From the NCBI GenBank assembly GCA_902363665.1, contig CABJAW010000009.1, positions 62,001-126,000 on the forward strand: a stretch of DNA of 64,000 nt. Reading direction: 5' to 3'. Both the position numbers and the translations under genes were made by a program. Origin of the DNA: Lachnospiraceae bacterium (lineage in GTDB: Bacteria > Bacillota > Clostridia > Lachnospirales > Lachnospiraceae). The notes under the pieces are model-generated. The model had not been told where the DNA came from, did not search any database, and worked only from the letters and a program-made list of their open reading frames with translations. How positions within the stretch are numbered: position 1 is the first letter of the stretch; every line of letters starts with the position of its first letter. This document shows, one piece after another, positions 1 through 7,600 of this stretch.

Positions 1-2423
1 AAGGTACGCGAAAACCGATGCCGGAGGAACTGCGGGAACAGGTGCCGATGATGAAAGAGATGCTATCCGCTATGAAAATTCCTGTAATGTCGCTGGAAGG
101 GTATGAGGCGGATGATATTCTTGGAACGGTATCCCGTCAGATGGAGCGGGAAGGCATGGATGTGTCGATCGTTTCCGGGGATCGTGACCTTCTGCAGCTT
201 GCAACGGAGAAAATCCGGATTCGAATTCCGAAGACAAAGGCGACAGGAACGGAGATCGAAGATTATTATGCAGAGGAAGTACAGGAGCGCTACCAGGTAA
301 CGCCGACAGAATTTATTGATGTAAAGGCACTGATGGGAGATGCGAGCGACAACATTCCGGGCGTGCCGGGCATTGGAGAGAAAACGGCGACAAAAATTAT
401 CGCATCGTATGGCTCCATCGAGGAGGCGTATGCGCATGTGGACGAGATCACACCGACGAGAGCGCGTGAATCACTGCGGGAACATTATGATCTGGCGCAG
501 ATGAGCAAGACGCTGGCAACGATTGATCTTCAGGTGCCGTTTACACTGGAAAAAGGTGCGGCAAAAATTGAAAATCTTTATACAAAAGAGGCATTGGAGC
601 TGTGCCGCAGGCTGGAGTTTAAGAACCTGCTCAACCGTTTCCAGATTGAAGAAGAGGAAGAGGAGACCGGTGAGGAATTTTCCCTGGTCCAGGATTTTGG
701 AGAAGCAGAGCAGCTGTTTGAGCGCTTGAAGGGAAAGGCGATCGCGGTAAATCTGATCCATGAGGAGGGGGCACTGCTTGGCGCGGCAATCTGCGTGGAG
801 AAGAAAAAGGCGCGGTTCGTTGCGTGCGGCGGTTTCCTGACAGAAGCATATCTTGGAGAAAAGATTTCCGAGGCGATCGCGCAGGCAAAAGAGGCGGTTA
901 CGATCCATTTAAAAGAGCAGATGTTTTACTTAAAAGAGGAAGAATTAAAAGCGCAGCGCGAACTGTATGATGCGTCGATTGCGGCATATCTGCTCAATCC
1001 GCTGAAGGGAAGTTACGAATGCGAAGATCTTGCGCACGATTATCTGAACTGGATGATTCCTTCCAGAAATGAGCTGATCGGAAAAAAGGGGCTTTGTGCG
1101 GCAAAAGAAGAGGGCAGAGGAGAGTTCCTGACGTATGTGTGCCGGATGGCGGCAGTGGCATATGAGGTGTGGCCACAGCTGAGGAGTCAGCTGAACGCGG
1201 AAAACATGTGGGAGCTGTTTGAGACGGTTGAGATGCCGCTTGCGGCAACGCTGTACCATATGGAAAAAGAAGGAATCGGCGTTAAAAGAGAGGAATTGAA
1301 GGCATACGGGGAGCAGCTGACCGGAAGAATTGCCGAACTGGAACAGAAGATTTATGAGGAGGCGGACGAAGCATTTAATATCAATTCGCCGAAACAGCTT
1401 GGCGTGATTCTTTTTGAGAAGCTGCAGCTTCCGCATGGGAAGAAAACGAAGACCGGTTATTCGACGGCGGCGGATGTTCTGGAAAAGCTGGCCGAGGAGT
1501 ATCCGATCGTGTCAGATATTCTGGAGTACCGTCAGCTGACGAAGCTGAAATCGACGTATGCGGACGGGCTTGCAAATTATATTCAGCCGGATGGACGGAT
1601 TCATGGAAAGTTTCATCAAACGATCACGGCGACCGGGCGTTTAAGCAGCGCGGAGCCGAATCTTCAGAATATTCCGATTCGCATGGAGCTTGGACGGCTG
1701 ATTCGAAAGGTGTTTGTGCCAAAAGACGGGTACGTGTTCCTCGATGCGGACTATTCGCAGATCGAGCTTCGCGTGCTGGCACATCTTTCCGGCGATGAAA
1801 TGCTGATTCAGGCATACCAGGATGCACAGGATATCCATACGATCACGGCTTCGCAGGTGTTCCATGTAGCCCCGGAGGAGGTGACGCCGCTGCTGCGCCG
1901 CAACGCGAAAGCGGTCAATTTCGGAATTGTTTATGGCATTAGTTCGTTTGGTTTGAGCCAGGACCTGAGCATCACACGGAAAGAGGCGCAGGAGTACATT
2001 GCGCAGTACTTTAAGACCTATCCGGGAATCAAGGAATTTCTGGACCGCACGGTGGAGGATGCGAAAAAAGACGGATATGTGACGACAATGTTTGGCAGAC
2101 GCCGCCCGATGCCGGAACTGAAATCCTCGAATTTTATGCAGCGTTCCTTTGGGGAACGGGTGGCGATGAATGCGCCGATCCAGGGAACGGCGGCCGATAT
2201 CATCAAAATTGCGATGATTCGCGTAGACCAGAAGCTGCGGGCGCGCGGCCTGAGATCCAGACTCATCCTGCAGGTGCACGATGAGTTGCTGATTGAGACG
2301 GCAAAGGAGGAACTGGAAGAGGTGCGTGAGCTTCTGAAAGAGGAGATGATGCATGCGGCGGATCTGCGGGTGCGGCTGGAGGTCGATGTGCACTCAGGCA
2401 GCAACTGGTATGAGGCGAAATAA
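1..2423 (+). CDS. polA: DNA polymerase I (5' end outside window)
   Basis: Family A DNA polymerase for Okazaki-fragment processing and repair gap filling. The reading frame is open from the first bases of the window, where GTRKPMPEEL matches the interior of the 5' nuclease domain, so the N-terminus is missing and the Met at 18 is not the real start. The helix-hairpin-helix of the 5' nuclease is visible (GVPGIGEKTA). The polymerase domain has motif A (DADYSQIELR), the O-helix (RRNAKAVNFGIVYG) and motif C (QVHDELL). The middle domain lacks an obvious DxE exonuclease I motif, so proofreading is probably lost (inference). coaE follows after about 160 bp, a common clostridial pairing. Confidence 0.96.
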   Translation, partial: GTRKPMPEELREQVPMMKEMLSAMKIPVMSLEGYEADDILGTVSRQMEREGMDVSIVSGDRDLLQLATEKIRIRIPKTKATGTEIEDYYAEEVQERYQVTPTEFIDVKALMGDASDNIPGVPGIGEKTATKIIASYGSIEEAYAHVDEITPTRARESLREHYDLAQMSKTLATIDLQVPFTLEKGAAKIENLYTKEALELCRRLEFKNLLNRFQIEEEEEETGEEFSLVQDFGEAEQLFERLKGKAIAVNLIHEEGALLGAAICVEKKKARFVACGGFLTEAYLGEKISEAIAQAKEAVTIHLKEQMFYLKEEELKAQRELYDASIAAYLLNPLKGSYECEDLAHDYLNWMIPSRNELIGKKGLCAAKEEGRGEFLTYVCRMAAVAYEVWPQLRSQLNAENMWELFETVEMPLAATLYHMEKEGIGVKREELKAYGEQLTGRIAELEQKIYEEADEAFNINSPKQLGVILFEKLQLPHGKKTKTGYSTAADVLEKLAEEYPIVSDILEYRQLTKLKSTYADGLANYIQPDGRIHGKFHQTITATGRLSSAEPNLQNIPIRMELGRLIRKVFVPKDGYVFLDADYSQIELRVLAHLSGDEMLIQAYQDAQDIHTITASQVFHVAPEEVTPLLRRNAKAVNFGIVYGISSFGLSQDLSITRKEAQEYIAQYFKTYPGIKEFLDRTVEDAKKDGYVTTMFGRRRPMPELKSSNFMQRSFGERVAMNAPIQGTAADIIKIAMIRVDQKLRARGLRSRLILQVHDELLIETAKEELEEVRELLKEEMMHAADLRVRLEVDVHSGSNWYEAK

Positions 2424-2585
2424 ACGAATAAAAGCATGCTGAACAGCAGGCAGAATAAAAGGTTCGGGAAAACTCCTGAGGCAAAATACAGCACAACAGG
2501 ACGTGAATGAAACTGCACGATAAAGGTACAGCGAAGAAGGTGTGAAATGAGCGGAGATAAGAAAGAGACAGCAGGAGAACTGAAG

Positions 2586-3191
2586 ATGAAAGTACTTGGA
2601 ATCACCGGCGGCGTAGGTGCCGGAAAAAGTACCGTGCTTGGTTACCTTGCAAAGCGGTATGGTGCGAGGGTGATAGAGGCGGACCGGGTTGCGCATCTTT
2701 TGCAGCAGCCAGGCGGCGACTGTTATGATGCGGTCGTAAACTGCTTTGGCAGGGAAATCCTGTTTCCGGATGGAAAGATCAACCGTGAGACACTTGGAAG
2801 GATTGTTTATACGGATCAGGAGCAGCTGAAGGTTTTAAACCATATTGTGCATCCGGCTGTGAAGACTTATATAATAGAAGCAATTGCGCAGGAGCAGAAA
2901 AAAGCAGACGTGCCGTTTGTGACGATCGAGGCGGCGCTGCTGCTGGAAGACGGATATGACCGGATCTGCGATGAGATTTGGTACATTTATGCGGACGAAA
3001 CTGTGCGGACAAAGCGGCTGCAAAATTCGCGCGGTTACAGTCTGGAAAAGATCCGCAGTGTCATGGCGAATCAGAGAAACGAAGATGGATATCGCAGCGG
3101 ATGCAAATTAGTGATTGACAACAGCAGTGATTTTGTGGAAAATACATATGAACAAATTGACAAAGGACTGAGAGAACATGGATTTCTGTAG
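2586..3191 (+). CDS. coaE: Dephospho-CoA kinase
   Basis: Last step of coenzyme A synthesis: ATP-dependent phosphorylation of the 3' hydroxyl of dephospho-CoA in the cytoplasm. The P-loop GGVGAGKST lies at the extreme N-terminus, as usual for the family. I chose the ATG at 2586 because AGGAGA ends 7 nt before it and the protein then begins MKVLGITGG at family length (201 aa). An upstream in-frame ATG at 2547 would add 13 residues and cannot be excluded. The 3' end overlaps the next gene by 14 nt, suggesting coupled translation. CoA supply fits the acetyl-CoA-centred metabolism seen later in the window. Confidence 0.95.
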   Translation: MKVLGITGGVGAGKSTVLGYLAKRYGARVIEADRVAHLLQQPGGDCYDAVVNCFGREILFPDGKINRETLGRIVYTDQEQLKVLNHIVHPAVKTYIIEAIAQEQKKADVPFVTIEAALLLEDGYDRICDEIWYIYADETVRTKRLQNSRGYSLEKIRSVMANQRNEDGYRSGCKLVIDNSSDFVENTYEQIDKGLREHGFL

Positions 3192-3975
3192 TATTGCCAG
3201 CGGAAGCAGCGGAAACTGTATTTTTGTGGGCACAGAAAGGACGAGCGTGCTGATCGATGCCGGGATCAGCGGAAAGCGTGTGAAGGAAGGACTGTATGCG
3301 ATCGACCGCAGGCCGGAGGATCTGGATGCGATACTGGTGACACATGAGCATTCCGATCATATCAAGGGACTTGGGGTACTGGCCAGAAAATATGGGATTC
3401 CGATTTATTCCACGCCAGGTACAATCAATGCCATGCTGGAACAGCAGCTGCTTGGGAAGGTAGAGGAAGGACTGTTCCATACGGTGACGCCAGACTGCCA
3501 TTTTGAGCTTGGTGATCTGGAGGTACAGCCGTTTCGCGTATCGCACGATGCGGCGGAGCCGGTGGCTTACCGGATGCGCAGCGGGGAAAAGTCAGTTGCG
3601 GTGGCGACGGATCTTGGCTATTATGATGATTATATCATTGAACACTTAAAGGGGCTGGATGCGGTACTGCTGGAATCGAACCATGATGTGAACATGCTTC
3701 AGGTCGGTTCCTACCCGTATTATCTCAAGCAGCGGATCCTGGGGCGAAGGGGACATCTTTCGAATGACAATGCGGGGCGGCTGCTCGGTGAGATCTTAAA
3801 CGATCATATGAAGGCTGTGATGCTCGGGCATCTGAGCAGGGAAAATAATTATGAAGCGCTTGCGATGGCAACCGTGTGCACCGAAATTACGCAGGGAGAT
3901 AATCCGTATCAGGCGAAGGATTTTCCAATCGAGATTGCAAAGCGTGATATGCCGTCGCGAATGATCGCAGTGTGA
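3178..3975 (+). CDS. Metallo-beta-lactamase fold hydrolase, WalJ/YycJ-like
   Basis: A 265-aa cytoplasmic MBL-fold protein. The metal-binding motif THEHSDHIKG near residue 58 is the HxHxDH signature. Further ligands are visible at FRVSHDA, ATDLGY and LGHLSREN. The overall pattern, starting MDFCSIASGSSGNC, matches the YycJ/WalJ group, a putative 5'-3' exonuclease linked in Bacillus to cell-wall and mutation-avoidance phenotypes. No WalKR two-component genes are adjacent here; it is instead coupled to coaE by a 14-nt overlap. Substrate cannot be read from the sequence. Confidence 0.88.
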   Translation: MDFCSIASGSSGNCIFVGTERTSVLIDAGISGKRVKEGLYAIDRRPEDLDAILVTHEHSDHIKGLGVLARKYGIPIYSTPGTINAMLEQQLLGKVEEGLFHTVTPDCHFELGDLEVQPFRVSHDAAEPVAYRMRSGEKSVAVATDLGYYDDYIIEHLKGLDAVLLESNHDVNMLQVGSYPYYLKQRILGRRGHLSNDNAGRLLGEILNDHMKAVMLGHLSRENNYEALAMATVCTEITQGDNPYQAKDFPIEIAKRDMPSRMIAV

Positions 3976-4021
3976 ACCGGTGCATCGTTCTTGAAATAAC
4001 GATACCATTCAAATCCGCATC

Positions 4022-4048
4022 CTGCGTGGATTGATATAGTTATTTGCA
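4022..4048. repeat. Short dispersed repeat, copy 1 of 2
   Basis: CTGCGTGG, then TGATAT, then GTTATTTGCA appear here and again, nearly identical, at 58818-58843 upstream of fchA. Both copies are intergenic. Whether this is part of the larger palindromic element that follows at 4071 is unclear. Confidence 0.45.
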
Positions 4049-4070
4049 GAATGATGTATCAGGAGAAATG

Positions 4071-4104
4071 TTTCCACGCTTCAGGTGCGTGGAGCACTAA
4101 GTGG
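4071..4104. repeat. Conserved-loop hairpin repeat, copy 1
   Basis: CCACGCTT and AAGTGG can pair around an apical GGTGC-GTGGA-GCACT hairpin. The apical part recurs at 20920-20941, 35086-35100 and 55906-55921 with a different but still pairing outer stem each time. It lies in the spacer between the WalJ-like gene and the ACT-domain gene. Confidence 0.55.
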
Positions 4105-4165
4105 CAGATGGAGTGCTAAGGTCAGTGAGCGCGGAAGATAAAGAAAACAGGAAAAGGAAAAATAA

Positions 4166-4216
4166 GACGGATTGGCGGAATCCGGCAGAAAAGGAAAGGC
4201 GCAAAGATCCGCTTTG
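4166..4216. repeat. Degenerate copy of the GGATT palindrome repeat
   Basis: CGGATT-GGCGG-AATCCG forms a palindrome at 4168-4184. It is followed at 4205-4216 by AGATCCGCTTTG, the same right end as the intergenic repeats at 19575, 37541 and 43961. The spacer 3976-4254 therefore carries several repeat pieces and no gene. Confidence 0.4.
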
Positions 4217-4254
4217 AAAAATAATATTTGGAATACCGAAAAGAGGAGGACCCT

Positions 4255-4527
4255 ATGAAGAAGACAATCATTACTGTAGTAGGAAAAGATACCGTTGGTA
4301 TCATCGCAAAGGTTTGCACCTATCTTGCCGACAACAATGTGAACATTCTGGATATCTCACAGACGATCGTGCAGGGCTTTTTTAATATGATGATGGTGAC
4401 TGATGCGACGAAATCTCCGAAAGCAACGGATCAGATCGCAGATGAACTGTCACATCTCGGAGAGGAGATCGGAGTTTCCATTCTCTGTCAGCATGAGGAT
4501 ATTTTCAATATGATGCACCGCATCTGA
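4255..4527 (+). CDS. ACT domain protein (UPF0237)
   Basis: A 90-aa protein made of one ACT domain, beginning MKKTIITVVGKDTVGI; the GKDxxGI turn is the typical ligand-binding loop. Proteins of the UPF0237 family are presumed small-molecule sensors, ligand unknown. The start at 4255 follows AGGAGG with 5-nt spacing; a longer in-frame start at 4228 has no such site. It is followed after 21 nt by the UPF0210 gene, with which it is paired in many Firmicutes and archaea, so the two probably work together. Confidence 0.88.
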   Translation: MKKTIITVVGKDTVGIIAKVCTYLADNNVNILDISQTIVQGFFNMMMVTDATKSPKATDQIADELSHLGEEIGVSILCQHEDIFNMMHRI

Positions 4528-4548
4528 CCGGAACGCAAAGGAGAAGAC

Positions 4549-5913
4549 ATGATAAATTTATTTGAAGTAAATGAAACAAATAAAATGATTTCGCAGGAAA
4601 ACCTGGATGTGCGGACCATCACGCTTGGTATCAGCCTGCTGGACTGTATCACTGACAATCTGGAGCAGCTGAACAAAAATATTTACGATAAGATCACGAC
4701 AGTAGCGGAAAAACTGGTGGCGACAGGACAGGAGATCGAGAAAGAGTTTGGAATTCCGATCGTCAACAAGCGGATTTCGGTGACTCCGATCGCGCTCGTG
4801 GGCGGAAGTGCCTGCAGTACGCCGGAGGATTTTGTGACGATCGCAAAAACATTAGACCGTGCGGCAAAGACGGTCGGCGTGAATTTCCTTGGAGGCTATT
4901 CCGCTCTCGTATCAAAGGGAATGACGCGCGCAGATGAAAATCTGATCCGCTCGATCCCGCAGGCGCTTGCAGAGACTGACTTTGTCTGCAGCTCGGTCAA
5001 TGTCGGTTCGACGAAATGCGGTATCGATATGGATGCGGTGCGATTGCTTGGTGATGTGATCCTGGAGGCGGCAGAGCTCACAAAAGAGCACGATTCTCTT
5101 GGCTGTGCAAAGCTGGTTGTGTTCTGCAATGCGCCGGACGACAATCCATTCATGGCGGGCGCATTCCACGGCGTGACGGAGGCAGATGCGATCATTAACG
5201 TCGGTGTCAGCGGCCCGGGTGTTGTGAAGCATGCACTTGAGGAAGTGCGCGGCAAGAGCTTTGAGGTGCTGTGTGAGACGATCAAAAAAACAGCATTTAA
5301 GGTAACGCGTGTCGGTCAGCTGGTAGCGCAGGAAGCATCGAAGCGTCTTGGTGTTCCATTTGGTATCGTAGACCTTTCTCTGGCACCTACACCGGCAATC
5401 GGAGACAGTGTGGCGGATATTCTCTGTGAGATCGGTCTGGAATATGCCGGAGCACCGGGTACGACGGCAGCGCTGGCACTTTTAAATGATCAGGTAAAGA
5501 AGGGCGGCGTCATGGCATCGTCTTATGTCGGCGGATTAAGCGGTGCGTTCATTCCGGTCAGCGAGGATCAGGGAATGATCGATGCGGTACGCGCGGGGGC
5601 GCTTACAATCGAAAAGCTGGAGGCAATGACCTGCGTCTGCTCCGTTGGACTTGATATGATCGCGATTCCGGGAAATACAAAAGCAACAACAATTTCCGGT
5701 ATCATTGCGGATGAGATGGCGATCGGAATGGTAAACCAGAAGACGACGGCGGTCCGCCTGATCCCGGTCATTGGAAAAGAGGTTGGAGAGACGGTAGAGT
5801 TCGGCGGCCTGCTCGGATATGCGCCAATCATGCCGGTAAACAATTATTCCTGCGATGCGTTTGTAAACCGCAGAGGACGGATCCCGGCACCGATCCACAG
5901 CTTTAAGAATTAA
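4549..5913 (+). CDS. UPF0210 / PFL-like family protein
   Basis: A 454-aa cytoplasmic protein of the UPF0210 (DUF711) family, related in fold to pyruvate formate-lyase-type enzymes but without known activity. Family-typical stretches include [24 protein letters not shown] and [15 protein letters not shown]. There is no clear C-terminal glycyl-radical motif, so radical chemistry should not be assumed. It sits directly behind the ACT-domain gene in one transcription unit, closed by a terminator at 5970. The ACT protein may be its regulatory subunit (inference). Confidence 0.88.
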   Translation: MINLFEVNETNKMISQENLDVRTITLGISLLDCITDNLEQLNKNIYDKITTVAEKLVATGQEIEKEFGIPIVNKRISVTPIALVGGSACSTPEDFVTIAKTLDRAAKTVGVNFLGGYSALVSKGMTRADENLIRSIPQALAETDFVCSSVNVGSTKCGIDMDAVRLLGDVILEAAELTKEHDSLGCAKLVVFCNAPDDNPFMAGAFHGVTEADAIINVGVSGPGVVKHALEEVRGKSFEVLCETIKKTAFKVTRVGQLVAQEASKRLGVPFGIVDLSLAPTPAIGDSVADILCEIGLEYAGAPGTTAALALLNDQVKKGGVMASSYVGGLSGAFIPVSEDQGMIDAVRAGALTIEKLEAMTCVCSVGLDMIAIPGNTKATTISGIIADEMAIGMVNQKTTAVRLIPVIGKEVGETVEFGGLLGYAPIMPVNNYSCDAFVNRRGRIPAPIHSFKN

Positions 5914-5917
5914 TTCA

Positions 5918-5940
5918 AAGCGGATATTCGCAATCCGCTT
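5918..5940. repeat. GGATT palindrome repeat, reverse orientation
   Basis: AAGCGGAT, 7 bases, then ATCCGCTT: an 8-bp perfect inverted repeat starting 4 bases after the UPF0210 stop codon. The loop reads as the reverse complement of the TGCGAAT loop seen in the other copies. Confidence 0.6.
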
Positions 5941-5969
5941 CACTACTCAGTTAAATAAAGAAGAAAAAG

Positions 5970-6014
5970 AAGCGCTGTTACAGTCTGGATAGGCTGTGAC
6001 GGCGCTTTCTTATT
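5970..6014 (+). terminator. Rho-independent terminator after UPF0210 gene
   Basis: Arms AAGCGCTGTTACAG (5970-5983) and CTGTGACGGCGCTT (5994-6007) form a 14-bp stem with two G-U pairs, followed by TCTTATT. Confidence 0.75.
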
Positions 6015-6088
6015 GCGGGCAGATAAAAATGTTATAAAAAAGTTGGGAAATAAAAAATGAAAGAATTATTAAGAAAAAATGAAGCATA

Positions 6089-6117
6089 TTGACTATAAAA
6101 GACAAAATTGTTATTAT
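6089..6117 (+). promoter_or_regulatory. Sigma-A-type promoter of the NlpC/P60 gene
   Basis: TTGACT at 6089-6094 and TATTAT at 6112-6117 with a 17-bp spacer, about 60 bp ahead of the start codon. Confidence 0.65.
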
Positions 6118-6178
6118 TTGATTGCATGCGCGAAACAAATTTGTAACAATTAGGAATTCCAAAAGGAGGAAACAACAG

Positions 6179-7600
6179 ATGAAAAGGAGAATTTCAAAAC
6201 TGCTTTCGCTGGGTGTGATGATAAGCAGCATATTGACCAGCATGCAGGCAGTGCCGGCGGCGGCAGAAGAACAAAGCGATGCTGCGGCAACGGGAACGCT
6301 TGCTTTCGCACAGTGTGAGGAATATATTAATATTCGTCAGAATCCTGATACAGACAGCGAAGTGGTAGCCAAGATTTACAATCATGGTGCGGCTGAGATT
6401 GAAGAGCAGGATGGAGACTGGTATAAGATCCGTTCCGGAAATGCAGAAGGTTACGTGAAAGCGGAGTATTTTGCGACGGGAGCAGAAGCTGAGACTATTG
6501 CGGAGCAGGCGGCATACCGTGTGGCGGAGGTTTATCCGGATCAGTTAAATGTTCGGACAGAACCAAGTGAAGACAGTGATGTGGTAACAACGGCATCAAA
6601 GGATCAGGAACTGGAAGTGGTATCCTGGGATGGTGACTGGATGAAGGTGGCACTTGGGGATGACGTATACGGGTATATCAATGCATATTATGTAGGATAT
6701 AACGTGTATTACCCGCAGGCGGAGACGCTTGAGGAGGAGCAGGCACGGCTTGCCGCAGAACAGCAGGCAGCGGAAAGCTGGAATGACGCATCAGAGATAT
6801 CGGCGGAAAATCCGCAGGAGACCGTACCAGAAACCGAGGCACCATATACCGAGCCGGAGACGAGTGCACCGGAGACGGAAGCGCCGGAGACGGAGGCGCC
6901 GTGGACCGAGCCAGAAACGAGTGCACCGGAGACGGAAGCACCGTGGACCGAACCGGAGACAAGCGCGCCGGAGACGGAAGCGCCGTGGACCGAGCCGGAG
7001 ACAAGCGCGCCGGAGACAGAAGCGCCGTGGACCGAGCCGGAGACAAGTGCGCCGGAGACAGAAGCGCCGTGGACCGAGCCGGAGACGAGTGCGCCGGAGA
7101 CGGAAGCGCCGTGGACCGAACCGGAGACGAGTGCCCCGGAGACAGAGGCACCGTGGACCGAACCGGAGACAAGCGCGCCGGAAACAGAAGCACCGTGGAC
7201 CGAGCCGGAGACAAGTGCCCCGGAGACAGAGGCGCCGTCTTATGGTGTGGGTCAGCAGATCGCAGACTACGCAGTACAGTTTGTCGGCAATCCATACGTA
7301 TGGGGCGGCACCAGCCTGACGAACGGTGCAGACTGCTCCGGGTTTACCCTTTCTGTATTTGCCAACTTTGGAATCGGACTTTCCAGGACGGCGGAATCAC
7401 AGTCTTACGGAGGAACTCCGGTTGACTTTGGAAGCCTGCAGCCGGGCGATCTGATCTTTTACAATTCGACAGGAAGCATCGATCACGTGGCAATCTACAT
7501 CGGCGGCGGCCAGATCGTGCATGCGGCCAATTCAAGAAAGGGAATCATCATTTCGGACGCGTACTATCAGACACCGGTGTGTGCGAGAAGATACTGGTAA
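6179..7600 (+). CDS. Secreted SH3b-repeat-NlpC/P60 peptidoglycan hydrolase
   Basis: A 473-aa exported cell-wall endopeptidase. Domains in order: signal peptide (about 1-30, KRR then a hydrophobic stretch and PAAAEE), two bacterial SH3 domains (about 40-100 and 111-174), an acidic Pro/Glu/Thr-rich repeat linker (about 218-352), and a C-terminal NlpC/P60 domain. The likely catalytic triad is Cys386 (NGADCSGF), His436 (SIDHVAIY) and His448 (QIVHAAN). I chose ATG 6179 because AAAAGGAGG precedes it and the signal peptide starts there. Family knowledge predicts cleavage of D-gamma-glutamyl-diamino acid bonds. The last 53 nt overlap the end of the convergent tmcAL gene. Confidence 0.93.
   Translation: MKRRISKLLSLGVMISSILTSMQAVPAAAEEQSDAAATGTLAFAQCEEYINIRQNPDTDSEVVAKIYNHGAAEIEEQDGDWYKIRSGNAEGYVKAEYFATGAEAETIAEQAAYRVAEVYPDQLNVRTEPSEDSDVVTTASKDQELEVVSWDGDWMKVALGDDVYGYINAYYVGYNVYYPQAETLEEEQARLAAEQQAAESWNDASEISAENPQETVPETEAPYTEPETSAPETEAPETEAPWTEPETSAPETEAPWTEPETSAPETEAPWTEPETSAPETEAPWTEPETSAPETEAPWTEPETSAPETEAPWTEPETSAPETEAPWTEPETSAPETEAPWTEPETSAPETEAPSYGVGQQIADYAVQFVGNPYVWGGTSLTNGADCSGFTLSVFANFGIGLSRTAESQSYGGTPVDFGSLQPGDLIFYNSTGSIDHVAIYIGGGQIVHAANSRKGIIISDAYYQTPVCARRYW
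6830..7236 (+). repeat. 42-bp tandem coding repeat (ETEAPWTEPETSAP)
   Basis: Eight exact-period units carry the codons for APWTEPETSAP at 6901, 6943, 6985, 7027, 7069, 7111, 7153 and 7195, plus a variant first unit (PYTEPETSAP). Units differ mostly at synonymous sites. The encoded linker is acidic and proline-rich, probably extended through the cell wall. Confidence 0.95.

Noticed and set aside
1641..2393. 250-aa minus-strand frame inside polA
   Set aside because: The codon pattern of the polA frame on the opposite strand explains it; no ribosome site and no recognisable domain.
4085..4104. CRISPR-like spacing of repeats at 4071-4216
   Set aside because: The pieces are different from each other and not regularly spaced; no cas genes are present.
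6729..7425. Long basic or repetitive frames on both strands across 6.7-7.4 kb
   Set aside because: They are shadows of the 42-bp repeat, whose period of 42 keeps all frames open; the NlpC/P60 frame has the signal peptide, domains and ribosome site.
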